From contig NW_004454216.1 of assembly GCF_000283155.1 (NCBI RefSeq), positions 6,703,493 to 6,767,492 of the forward strand: a DNA stretch of 64,000 nucleotides. The letters are read 5' to 3'. The notes under the pieces were generated by a model. That model searched no databases. It had not been told where the DNA came from and was given only the letters and a program-made list of their open reading frames with translations. This DNA is from Ceratotherium simum simum (Eukaryota > Chordata > Mammalia > Perissodactyla > Rhinocerotidae). Positions 13,329 through 23,310 of this stretch are shown one piece after another. The stretch's first letter is position 1. The number at the start of each line of letters is the position of its first letter. Both the position numbers and the translations under genes were made by a program.

Positions 13329-13885
13329 TTCTCTCTCTCTTTTTTTTTTTTTGTACATACATCCCTGATTAGTGGTTTTGCAGTTGCCTCTATCTGGATT
13401 CCTAGTCCTAATCCAAATCTTATAATGGTAGCTTTCAGCTTCTTTCTTTTAAGAATATTTGATCATGAGGCTGTGTCTTTATCTTTCCACCTCTCAGTGT
13501 CTGCAGCTCTATATATGCTGTTGCCCCAGACAGCAGTTGGCCAAATTTTTTGCAGCCTCTGCTGAAGTAGTGAGCTGGGCTCAGTTCCATAATTTCATAT
13601 GGAACCTTTTTGGCTCCATTACTCCAAAGAGCTAGACTCCTAGCCACCTCTGTGTGCTTCTGGATCCAGATTTCATCAGGCTTATGGCTTCAGCCCTTTT
13701 TGCTGCTTTTAGTTTCTTTGCAGAAATGATTACCTTCTTTTTAAGACTCACTCTCCCTCTTTGGTTTTCTCATTTTATATTCTATCAATTTTTTCAGCTA
13801 ACAATACATCTTGAACAACACTCCTTTGATTTTTACCTCCCTTTTATTTAGATATATCACTTTTAAAACAAATGTTATAAATAAT

Positions 13886-14134
13886 AGTTATTATTGAATG
13901 CTTAGTTGTGCTAGGCACTGAACTTTATAGATATTATGTTATCCAGTCGTCTCTATGATCAGTTATTTTTATTCCCATTTTATAAACTAGGAAATTGAGA
14001 TGAATAGGCTAAATAAATTCCCCCTTAGGAAAGAGGTCATAACTAGTAAATGATGGAAGTAAGATTTGAACTCGGTTTTCTCCATTATCAAAACTTCTCC
14101 ACTATCAAAACTAGTGCTCTTAAGGTACTACCCT
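13886..14134 (-). mobile_element. MIR SINE, antisense
   Basis: Near full-length reverse MIR. It runs from 'ttattattgaatgcttagttg' (antisense of the MIR 3' end) through 'ttcccattttataaactagg' and 'gatttgaactcggttttc' (antisense of the B-box region) to 'agtgctcttaa' (antisense of the A-box end). Confidence 0.85.
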
Positions 14135-15609
14135 ATGATTAGATTTTGTGAGTATTTTTACTCCTATGTTATAGTGCTTATTTTTAATGCTAATTAAATT
14201 AATTACTATTTATTGTTGTAAAAATATATCTGGTCTTATCTCAGAAATTTTATTTAATATTTTCTGTGTTTTTATGCATCTTTGTCCTCTCTCTTTTTCT
14301 CTTTTGATATGTGACTGTTTTATTGCTATCAGTCTAGCAATTTGCAATTTTTAAAGCATAGTTTATTCTTCTAGTAATGATTACTGTTATTTACTTAAAA
14401 TATTTAGGCCTATTTTCTTTAATTATCATTATTAATGAAACTGTATGCTGTATGAAATAAGAAATTTAGAATGTTGCTTCTTCATTCCTCTCCCCCTACC
14501 CAATATCTCATTTTTTGTTATAATACATTGTGTCAGATATAGATCATTAGTTGTTTTTATGATACAGTTGTGGAGAGGATAATCAAAAAAGCTGGATCAT
14601 TTCTTTAGGTATGAAAGAGCTTCTAGCACAAAGTAAGTGCTTAATAAGTATTTGCTGAGTATGAAATGAATGGACCTGTTTTGTGTGCACACACATGCAC
14701 ACAGAGGAAAAAACAGAGCTGAGATCTCTTTAGAGTCTTCCTCTACTGCTGGATGACCCACCTATTTATTTAACCCTTAGATTTTGTAAACTGTTGAACT
14801 TCCACATGATTTAATAAATACTCTTTCTGTCAATACTTTTGTTAGGCAAACAGGCTTTGTGAACCAACCCTTTACAATCAATGAGCCCCTATCAAGTTAG
14901 TCCCATTCGTAGCTATTTCCACATTTGTGCCTTCTGCCCACCCTACCCCTACAAATAATAAATATATTTGGCAACTCCCATTCTCACATCAGTGACTACT
15001 GTTAAATTTTCATTTGGCAGATACTGTGTGATTCTTGAATATGAAATAGTGATTAAATAGCAATAATTGCATCATATTCAATTGCTAATAGCCCATGTTC
15101 TTCCAGAACATTTCCTGTTGTTTACTATTTAAATAGAGACATTTTGAAGTAGTTCTTATTGTTTTATTTTTTAAGGGTAGTTCTTAAGATCCTCAATTAT
15201 TGCAAAAGGAAATTCTTTATAGAAATTGCTAGAAAAATTGGATTTTCCATTGAATACCACTAAATATTACCAAGAAACTTAATGATGATCTGCAACATGC
15301 TAGAATAAAAATATGATGCTTCTATTATAGCAGAGCAGATTAAAGAAAACAATGTAGATTAACAAGAAAAAAACAAACTAGTATAAACTGGGTCATTTGC
15401 TGATGTGCAAATTTTATGGAAATTTTAATGACACATTTGATCGATTTATAAGAAGTACATATTATTTGTTTTTATAAGAACATTAAAGCTTTCTATGTGG
15501 CATGATTTTCACAATCTTTTTTACGTAAGAACAGATTGAAATTAAACTGTCTTCCTAGCTGTTTCTATTTTTTGAATTGTAAAAATGATTTTTATTATTC
15601 TCTATTTAA
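14135..15609. other. Unassigned AT-rich DNA with one MIR/L2 tail
   Basis: Mostly unrecognised. The piece at about 14600-14672 (ctagcacaaagtaagtgctt, then aataagtatttgctgag) is the typical sense 3' end of a MIR or L2 element. No gene-like sequence is seen. Confidence 0.45.
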
Positions 15610-15775
15610 AGGGCACTGAACAGGGAATCAGGAGACTTGGTTTCTAGTCCCAGTTCTGTCATTTAACCAGCTCTGTGACCTGGGGCAATTTATTGAACTC
15701 TTTGAGTCAGTTTCTTTATAAACGTAGAGTTGGGCTTGATGCTCCATAAAGCCCCATCTAGTGCTCGTGCCTAGT
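15610..15775 (+). mobile_element. MIR SINE, sense
   Basis: Clear MIR order: 'gggaatcaggagacttgg', 'ctagtcccagttctgtca' (B-box region and downstream), 'ctctgtgacctggggcaa' and 'tgagtcagtttctttata'. The 3' end fades near 15775. Confidence 0.85.
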
Positions 15776-15790
15776 GTTTGGCATTGCGCC

Positions 15791-15806
15791 TATCTCTCTC
15801 TCTCTT
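15791..15806. repeat. Short CT microsatellite
   Basis: A run of TC units followed by T6 and an ATATAT stretch, just after the MIR. Confidence 0.6.
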
Positions 15807-15939
15807 TTTTATATATAAATACCCACATATAAAAACTTAACTGCTTATAGGTTCCATACATCAATAACCTAAGTTATTCAACAGAATTCATAAGGAAATA
15901 TCCAAGAATGGAGTTAATTTTCCCCTGAATAAGGCAGTT

Positions 15940-16150
15940 GAATTTAGCCAATAGATAAATAGCTGGGAGCTACTGTAGGTTCTTGATCAGGACGGACATG
16001 ATAAAAGCAGTATTTTCAAAAGTACTGTTAGGCAGCAGTGTACAGAATGGATCAGAATGGAAGAAATCTAGGATGCAGGCCAGGCAGGATGAAGTAAGGA
16101 GTCCAGAGTATAGTGATGGCATAAGAGGTGAGATGGAAGCAAAAGATACG
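15940..16150 (-). mobile_element. LINE2 fragment (reverse-transcriptase C-terminal part), antisense
   Basis: The order 'gctgggagctactgtaggttcttgatc', 'aggacggacatgataaaa', 'aagaaatctaggatgcaggc' and 'gtagagtccag...tgatggc'-like sequence matches the antisense L2 block 'gggaagccattggagggttttgagcag', 'gagtgacatgatctgact', 'gtaatccaggcgagagatgatgg'. All frames are decayed. Confidence 0.65.
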
Positions 16151-16204
16151 AAGATAACTGAGATATGTATTTGTTCAAACAGAACATCTAAGAAAATTAT
16201 AAAA

Positions 16205-16915
16205 AGGAAAATCATGAAAGAGGAAATACAAATGAAAAATAAACGTATGAAAAAGTATTTTAACTCACTAGCACTCAAAGACATGATTTATAATAATAAT
16301 AATTCTCAGGGCTGGTAAGTGTACATTAAACTGGCACTCACATAATAGTAACAGTGGGGGGTGTATATTGAAGCAAAATTCTGCATAAAAATATGGCATT
16401 ATATTATGAAGAACCTTTCTTTAAAAGTGTATCCTTTCGCCCAGTAATTTCACTTCTAGGAATCTACCTATAGGAAATAGAAACTCAGACAAAGATTTAT
16501 ATACAAAGGTGTTTATCACAATGTCATTTATAAAAGTGAAAAAAGAGAAAAACAATCTTAAATATTTAATCAGAGAAATTATTAAACAAATTAAGGACCA
16601 TCCATATATATCATTGCATATAATAATTGTTAATTGTATAGTTATTAAAGATATTTTAAAGAATTTTTTACTAGGAAATACTCATGAAATAATGTAACTG
16701 AAAATACTTGATCCAAATGAAACTTGTGTACCTAACATGATCCCAGATTAGAAAACTGAAAGTATTTGGTTACAATCGAAGGAAAAACATTAAAATGTGA
16801 ACGGTAGTTACCTCTGTATAATGGAATTAAGTGCTATTTTATTTCTTCTTTTTATTAAACTTTCTAAATGTTCTAAAAATACTCTAATCATTGGAAAAAT
16901 AAAAATTTTGAGCAA
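16205..16915 (+). mobile_element. LINE-1 (L1M-type) 3' end, sense
   Basis: Colinear with the end of L1 ORF2 and its 3' UTR. 'gcccagtaatttcacttcta' at 16440-16459 corresponds to the L1 'CCCAGCAATTCCACTTCTAGG' signature. It is followed by 'aaagatttatatacaaaggtg', 'tgtttatcacaatgtcattta' and, near the end, 'ttacctctgtataatgga'. It ends around an A-rich stretch at 16900-16915. 5'-truncated and inactive. Confidence 0.8.
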
Positions 16916-18234
16916 ACAATGAATAATCTAATTAATTCCAAATTTAATGATAATGCACCTTAAGAATACATGTCTACTATTTGTCACCTCTTAAAGGATC
17001 AAAATGTTTTGCTTTTCCAATTTATTAAGCTTCTGAAATATCTGAGATGTAGATATTCGGAATCATATCATATTGAATATGATATGACATTTTCGGAATC
17101 GTATCATATTGTTTCTATTGCCTAGTGTTTCTCAGAGTCTCTCTTTTTCTTATTTGGATCCTTGTACATTTGCCTTAGGTTAGCAGCACTGCACTTTGAC
17201 TTCCCAGAACCTTATTTTCTTCACTCCATCAGTCAGTTCTACATTAATATACTCAAACCACATTTACGTGTATTTGAGGTTATCACAAGAAGGAGAAATC
17301 TAGATCACTCTTTATATTTTCAATTGTTTTTAACTTTTAAATTTCTCAGTGTAAAAATTTCATAATCTAATACTAGCATTTTGAGTAATTGAAACAGATG
17401 AAAATTAAGTAAAGGAGACAGCCAATATGTCACTATAGAGTCACTTTTATTGGGTGAAATGAACTACTACTGATAAAATTTATCAGGCACCCATCTCAAG
17501 AATAGAATCTCGGCTGCTCTATGTAAGAATGAATAAACATAACAACTTACTTGGCTCTGTACCCAGAATTTAGCCAAAAAAGAAACCCAGTTGGATGCCA
17601 GAAAGAATGAACCAGATAAAGTTTTATCGGCTCAAAATATACAAGTAACTTAGTCTGCCCTGTGTCTAACAAAACTGTATAAGTAAAAATGTAATCTTTA
17701 AAAATCTAAATTTTTAGATTTTTTTTGCCAATGGCAAAGTGCTGGAGCAACAAAAAATTTCCAGACCGCACCCTCTTTCCCTTCGTCTGCCAGGACAATA
17801 AACCTCTCTCTCTCCAGCTCCAGCCTCCACTGACTACAGGTTAACCCAGAACCATTTGTACACAAGCTCGCCTCTTTTTCAGACCTGCAAGTTCAGTGAA
17901 TACAGAAGCTGTGTCCTATTTATCTTTGTTACCTCAGGTTCTGGCAAGGTTCATGATTGTTGAATGAGCTAAAGAAAGATTAAGCAACTTAGTGTAGATG
18001 ATTTTAGTATCTATAAAAATAATCTGAGGAAAAAGTTACTTGGATAGAAATGCTCACACCCTATGTCTTATTATACAACCCATCTTACTAGTATTTAGGC
18101 AAGTTTCTTTATGATGATGCTGTCAACAAATCATGAACATTTTGGGGAGTAAACATCTTTAGAGAACATATTTTTCTGCTGGGCTAAGAGTTAAACTAGC
18201 TCTTAGTAGTTCTAAAGAGCTCTTGCAATGATGA
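16916..18234. other. Unassigned DNA with a palindrome and an L2-like tail
   Basis: Holds the palindrome and direct repeat at 17056-17111 (listed separately). A probable sense L2 tail lies at about 17895-17970 (gtgtcctatttatctttg, then ttgttgaatgagct). The rest is unrecognised and no coding signal is seen. Confidence 0.45.
17056..17111. repeat. 20-bp direct repeat containing a 23-bp near-palindrome
   Basis: A 20-mer (ttcggaatcatatcatattg, 17056-17075) recurs at 17092-17111 with one change. Overlapping the first copy, catatcatatt (17064-17074) and aatatgatatg (17076-17086) form a perfect 11-bp inverted repeat around a single G. This is a locally duplicated hairpin-forming motif of unknown origin. 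Confidence 0.75.
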
Positions 18235-18410
18235 GTGTGAGACCCACAAGAAGTTACTAAATCGCTCTGAATCTCAATCTCCTCACCTGAAAGATGAGAA
18301 TAGTAATAATACCTACCTTGTAATCCTTGCTGTGGGGATTGGATGAAATCTTGCATATGAAAACAGCATCATGCGTGGCTAAACCCTTGGGCTATTATTA
18401 GTAGAGTTGA
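18235..18410 (+). mobile_element. MIR SINE fragment, sense
   Basis: Matches the CORE and 3' part of MIR: 'aatctcaatctcctcacctg', 'gatgagaatagtaataatac', 'ctaccttgtaatccttgctg', 'aacagcatcatgcg' and 'ttattattagtag'. The tRNA-like head is missing or decayed. Confidence 0.75.
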
Positions 18411-18528
18411 TGCCTCCCAGGATGACTGGTTGTACTTGCACATGCGTCTTGACAATTGGGACAGAAGATACCAGTCTACCAGCAGGGCTCTCACTAGATA
18501 TAGAGTCAGCGAGTTTAAGTACATAAAC

Positions 18529-18721
18529 CAGTGCTTTTCAGGCTTCGGCAGCATAAGAATTACTTCGAAGTTCATTTAAAATGCTGATCTTTGAGTTCCA
18601 CCTCAAGAGATACTGACTCAGTTGATTTGCTCTGGGGTGAATCCCTGAAATATGTCTTTTTAACATGCTCCTCAGGTGATTCTGGTGTAGCTGGTCCCAG
18701 ACCAAGCTCTCAGTAACCCTG
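18529..18721 (+). mobile_element. MER5A non-autonomous hAT-Charlie DNA transposon
   Basis: About 193 bp, close to the family length of about 189. It begins cagtgcttttcaggc (MER5A cagtggttctcaaac), continues through 'tgactcagttgatttgctct' and 'acatgctcctcaggtgattc', and ends 'tctcagtaaccctg' (MER5A 'ttgagaaccactg'). The flanking 8-mers (acataaac, gcatcaag) agree at five of eight positions, so the TSD is only suggestive. It is a fossil with no coding capacity. Confidence 0.85.
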
Positions 18722-18821
18722 GCATCAAGACTCCATCCCAGCTCTTGACTGTGGATTACCTCCTGCCTCATGCCATCGTTCCCCAGGACTCGCCCTGCTC
18801 AATACTCTCTGGCTTTGCTGG

Positions 18822-18842
18822 CCCCCCCCTCCCCGCCCCCCC
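18822..18842. repeat. C-rich tract, potential G-quadruplex on the minus strand
   Basis: The plus strand reads C8 T C4 G C7. The minus strand is therefore G7 C G4 A G8, which has at least four runs of three or more G with 1-nt spacers. That meets the usual sequence rule for a G-quadruplex. It is isolated, with no CpG island or promoter evidence around it. Confidence 0.7.
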
Positions 18843-19754
18843 TGAAAGCAGAAAAGAATAGGGAAAACAGGGTCCATTGGGAAAACTTGAGTAGCTGCAG
18901 TAAATTATCTGTTATTTCGTATTATTCAGACTAATGATCTTCTGCATTAGTCCAAAACTGAGCTGACTTGAGTGGTAAGCTTGAACTTTTGAACAAGAGT
19001 TTTCCCCCAATAACTGTAGAATGACTGGCTATAGTAAAGTTCATCTCCTGTTTTTTCATAGAATTTCTATCTATAGAATTTAGATGAATAAGCACAACTG
19101 AAGTGCAAAGTGTTAAATGTGTGCTTTGATTTAGTCAATGCATTTGCACATTGAAGTAATTAGGATATATTTAAAAGCATTCTGCTTGTAATACTTTGTT
19201 CTCCATTTCCTACAAATCAAATTAGTGAGGGGTAGATTTGATTTTGACATCATTTTGAAAATATTTTCTTTTTCTTTTTTTAATTTTATTAGTATTCCAT
19301 TTTTACAAAGTTCAAAACACAACCAACTGTGACTAAATTCATAAAAACAAAACAAAAAGTCCAAAGTGCAAGAAAATGAAAAACAGCACAGAGTAATATG
19401 CAGTAGAACAATGTAAATCATAGCTCACGGATATAGTTGTAACAACACACCTTATCCATGTCTGATCAATTAGTGACAAATACTTATTCACAGAACAAAC
19501 AGCTCATTCTTTTACTTTGATTGAGAGCCCCAAATCCAATTATTCCTCTCAGTCCAAATAAATATGAAAAGGCAGCCGGATCTACTTAGAAAAATCTTAA
19601 CCATCTCCTGTTTTCATTGTACTATATGTACCGTAATGAATGACTATGAAGAAAGAATATAAAGGATGTTTTCCTTGTTTGCTAACAAAGCATTCAAACA
19701 AGATTATTTATTTTTTAAATCAAGTTAGATTTGGCAGAACCAAGAAATGTTTAT
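18843..19754. other. Unassigned AT-rich DNA, no gene seen
   Basis: No repeat family recognised. A 96-codon minus-strand frame (19131-19421) is K/F/N/C-rich and looks like translated AT-rich DNA. Confidence 0.5.
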
Positions 19755-19980
19755 GGAGCTGTGCGGCACAGACAAAGACAGACCCGAGTTTGAATCCCAA
19801 CTCTGCACACTGCCTGTGTTGTCTTTGACAAAGTACTTCACCTCCCTGAGCCTGTTTTCACATCTGTCAAGTGAAGTTAATAGTATCTACATGGCAGAGT
19901 CATCTTCTTAATATGCAATAATGTATTTGAAGTGCCTGGAATTAAAATGTACTCAATAAATGGCAGTTATTATTATTAAT
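19755..19980 (+). mobile_element. MIR SINE, sense, nearly full length
   Basis: Well preserved. 'gacccgagtttgaatcccaa' covers a near-intact B box (gagtttgaatccc). It is followed by 'actctgcacactgcctgtgt', 'cacctccctgagcctgtttt', 'acatctgtcaagtgaagtta' and 'tactcaataaatggcagtta'. The family's 3' end is at about 19980. Confidence 0.9.
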
Positions 19981-20764
19981 TCAGGAAGGTTTCAGGGATA
20001 AGAACCCAAAATCCTAGGAGGAAAAAAGGAATACACAGAAATACCCTGCGTTCTCACTTTACAGAGGCTAGTTACAGGAGTCACAGGTGTTATCCTAGGA
20101 TTTTATCAGGATTCCTACAGAAGGAATTGTTTTAACCCTATCATCTTCTTGCCACCCAAATTGTTGTCCTCATTGTAAATCAGTGACCTAAAACTACATG
20201 TTGAGAAATACCCCTTATACTATTGATGTGTAATTTTCTAATACAAATTATCATATTCTTTTATTGAAGATAAATAGTACTTTGGACTGGGTGCAGATGA
20301 CGTAGGTCTAAGTCCTCTTATTTTTTTCTGTGTAATTTTATAGTTTTAGAAGTATACACGTGTATGCATAGAGTGAAGGGGAGATAGAGAATAAACGAGA
20401 ACAGTAGATTTATTTATGCTTAGGAAGCAGAGATGGTATCCTGTTCTACCCTATCTTCAGTGACTAGCTCTGTGTTTCCTGTGTAGAAAGTGCTCATAAA
20501 ATGTTTGTTGAATTAAGAAAATAAGGAGAAACGCAACGCCGAGAAAATATCTATATAGCATAAAGGAGCCAGCTCAAAAGTAACATATGCAGGTAGTAGG
20601 CAGAGATCTTAAAACTTACTCATGGGTATAAACTCCTGTTTATTTAGGATGGCTCCATGTGGAACTGCAGTCACTTTTATTCAGAGACTAATTCTCAACT
20701 GGAGGAAGCAGCTCAACTAGGAGAGCCAACTGACCTTCAGTCAGAGAGCCATGACGTGACCTTC
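19981..20764. other. Unassigned DNA with an L2 3' end
   Basis: At about 20430-20520 the sequence 'tgtgtagaaagtgctcataa' followed by 'aatgtttgttgaatta' is the usual sense L2 3' terminus. The rest is not recognised. Confidence 0.45.
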
Positions 20765-20925
20765 ATGTCAGAGCTAGAAGGAGCCATAGAGGTTTTCTAA
20801 TCCAAGGGCCTCATTTCTCAACTGAAGGAACTGAATGACTTGCCCAAAGACTTGGCAACAAAGTTTGTTGATACTCAAACTTTGGTTTCCTGACTCTGGT
20901 CCAATCCATTTTATATTGTACCATG
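20765..20925 (-). mobile_element. MIR-like CORE-SINE fragment, antisense
   Basis: 'gctagaaggagccatagagg', 'ctaatccaagggcctcattt', 'aactgaaggaactgaatgac' and 'tgcccaaagacttggcaaca' are colinear with the antisense MIR-superfamily order (...cctcattttacagatgaggaaactgaggc...gacttgcccaaggtcac...). It is of the same type as the element at 7.06 kb. Confidence 0.6.
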
Positions 20926-22597
20926 TTGCCTTTGTGTCCCCAGACTGTCCCCCTGGGCGTTTCTATATATGCACAGTAGCTTCTCTTTCTTTGACCAGGA
21001 CAGTGCAATGGAACATCCATCAATGCCCCTGATTAGAATCATCTCACCTGTTATGGCATTTTCAATAGAGCCTAAAAGGCCACAATGAAGAGATTCTGCC
21101 TTTGACTCTCAAGTTCAATTTTTTTATCAAGAAATAATCTATATTAAATTATTATCAACCCTTAACAGCATATCCAAATTACTTTAGCGCCCTTTCAAGT
21201 GGTTATTAGCTGGAGCTAAAAGGAATGGAGAAGAAAGAACCATTATAATTTGAGTGGGGAGAAAGTGAAGGAAGAATTCTGCCCTTGGGTTGTCACCTAA
21301 GGGAAGGCAGGTGATGGGTATATAGAGGGGGATGGGTATCCAGAGTATCCAGGAAGTCACTCAAGGATTTGAATCTTAGAGAAGGAGAGGGGAGACAAGA
21401 AGAGGTGAAGGAATACAAGAAAAAGGAAGTAAAAAAGGGAGAGGGTACCGCAGGTAGACAATAATTTGGTCTTTTGGTTCATGATTGCCTCTACTTGTAA
21501 CCCTTGTGCTCAATGGAGAAGCCTTGTGTTCAGGTCATTTGTGTCCTGTCACAATGTATATTGCTACTGTCAAGTAATGACTAGAATTCCTTGAACTGAG
21601 TAATAGCGACATCCATGAAAGAAGAAATAAAGCACTTGGTAGGTAAATCTCTCCCCCATCCACCTAAGGAATGGAGGAAGTGTTGATGGGATGTTGATGG
21701 TGAGTTAAACTGGCATACCAGGAATTTTTATAAATGGTTTTCCCATGCTCCATTGAATCTGTGGCTGAGACTTTAGTTGTATACCAGCTGTGCGTGCAAA
21801 ATCTCATAATTATTCTTACTGTATTAAGCATTTTATAGCAATTTTAGCTCTAAAATGCTATGCAATAGTTTTTATACAAGTGTACCAGACATGTAAGCTG
21901 TTCCAATGAAAACATTTCCTTTCATTCAGACACGTGGTTTTAGGTTTCCAAACTTAGCTCTTTGCATTGACGGAACGATCTTTAGGACAGACATCAGGTT
22001 TTCTGGTGGGGGAAGAGGAAGTAGTTGCATTTTCTTGCACAGACTTTATTTCTTCAAGCAGCCTCATCAGAAAAGGGGCATTTCGCTAACTGTACAGTAC
22101 TGATATTAGCAAATACTGCCGCTGAGCACCAGCCCCTCCACAGCCTGTTCTGTTGAGAAAGGCACTGGAGAGGAAGCTAGGGTTATCTCTGCATCGCTCT
22201 GGGGTGTGATGACAAACAGGCAGAAGGACTTGGACTTAACCTCTCTGCAGAAGGCTGACACCTTTAACACTACTGCACATGCTGCTGCGCCCTGCAGTGG
22301 TAAGACTTGGGCCTGAGCCCAAAGCTGGTGTGGAGTTTGAACCCTTGGTATTCTGGCCCAGGGCCAAGTGCTATCAATGGAACCCCACTGACACCTTTAG
22401 TTATTCTTCCTAGATTAGGATAGTAATTTACTTGTCTCTTTGATTTCAAGTGTCTGGTTTTGTTTCCAGATGCCTCCCAGCTCATCTGTATTCCAGGGGT
22501 TTCAAAAGACTTTAACCTCATTGGTTCTTTCCTCTGTCAGTTCCATTTGGTGAACACAGGAGGGATACAGAGACTGGAGAGAGGCAAGGGAGGTGGT

Positions 22598-22600
<3 letters not shown>
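20926..22600. other. Unassigned DNA, no gene seen
   Basis: Purine-rich around 21200-21440, with short local repeats (gatgggtat, atccag). No exon, repeat family or promoter-like feature is recognised. Confidence 0.45.

Positions 22601-22631
<31 letters not shown>
22601..22631. repeat. TG dinucleotide microsatellite
   Basis: About 15 TG units with one early CG interruption. Long enough to be polymorphic. Z-DNA-prone alternating purine/pyrimidine. Confidence 0.95.
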
Positions 22632-23062
22632 ATGGAGGAGGCCTTAGGGGGAGGGTTTGGTGAGACTGTAGGAATAAATGAAAGGCATATTCACTTTCAG
22701 AATATCAGCTATCATACCATAGCAAGTCAGGATGGAGTGTAAGAGGTGATGTGTAGGACAATGTACTGAAAGTGTCATTAGATAGATTCATGTGTAAAAG
22801 CCCTCCAACCAGCAGTAATCTCAAACTCCCCCAATGATTACAATATATTAAAGAGACGGAGAGACCATAGAAATTTTATCCCAATGCCAATAGGTAACGG
22901 CACTTGGATTTTTATATGCTATGGTAGGAAAAGGCATTTATGCAGGGGTGTCATTCCATGTTTACAAGGGCCTGTCTAGCACTGTTTATTGATTTTACTG
23001 CATTTCTTTCCCCAGGACCCTGTAGATAGATAATTGCTAGAACTGTCCATCATTAGCAGAGC
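22632..23062. other. Unassigned DNA
   Basis: Nothing recognised between the TG microsatellite and the minisatellite. Confidence 0.45.
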
Positions 23063-23310
23063 AACAAGTGCGACCATCGCACTAGGAAAAAGATACACAG
23101 AGGACCCTGCAAGCAGGCATCAAATCGGGGGGGAAGAGTCACACAATAACACGTGCAGCTATAACTCCAGGCAAACACACACACAACACCCTGTGTAGCC
23201 ATTGCACTGAGAAAATACACAGAGCCCCCTGTGCAGCCATCACACATCAGGAAAATACACACATGACACTTCTACGCAACCATCACACCAGGCAAAAGCA
23301 CAGACATAAA
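23063..23310. repeat. Degenerate minisatellite, about 40-bp units
   Basis: About six diverged units follow one another, each built from 'ccatc/cattg-cac', then 'ca/ga-gg-aaaa', then 'ac-cacag/acac', then 'cccctg-tgca-gcc'. Clear unit starts include the ccatcgcac near 23075, ccattgcac near 23199, ccatcacac near 23239 and ccatcacac near 23280. The minus-strand open frame across it (23053-23262) is internally repetitive for this reason, not because it codes. No known satellite family is recognised. Confidence 0.7.

Larger units (their letters stand above)
8420..13650 (-). mobile_element. Old LINE-1 (L1M-type), about 5 kb, antisense
   Basis: Read on the plus strand, the region is colinear with the reverse complement of L1. 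First comes a 3' UTR-like part (8420-9000), then ORF2: phrases such as 'cagcaccatttaacaaattagtc' near 9620, 'aattttagggttggtttgtcaa' near 9865, and 'ggagattggtctttaattttcc' near 10730, the antisense of the reverse-transcriptase region. Beyond about 11.1 kb lie the endonuclease-side ORF2 and, beyond 12.2 kb, ORF1/HAL1-like sequence. All frames are broken by stops and indels, so it is a dead copy. It is interrupted by a TTCC microsatellite (10819-10883) and an ERE (13079-13328). Both ends are approximate, and more than one L1/HAL1 insertion could be merged here. Confidence 0.85.

Noticed and set aside
23063..23310. Repeat-spacer pattern that might suggest a CRISPR-like array
   Set aside because: Units are degenerate and contiguous, without constant repeats and unique spacers, and the genome is mammalian. 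It is a minisatellite.
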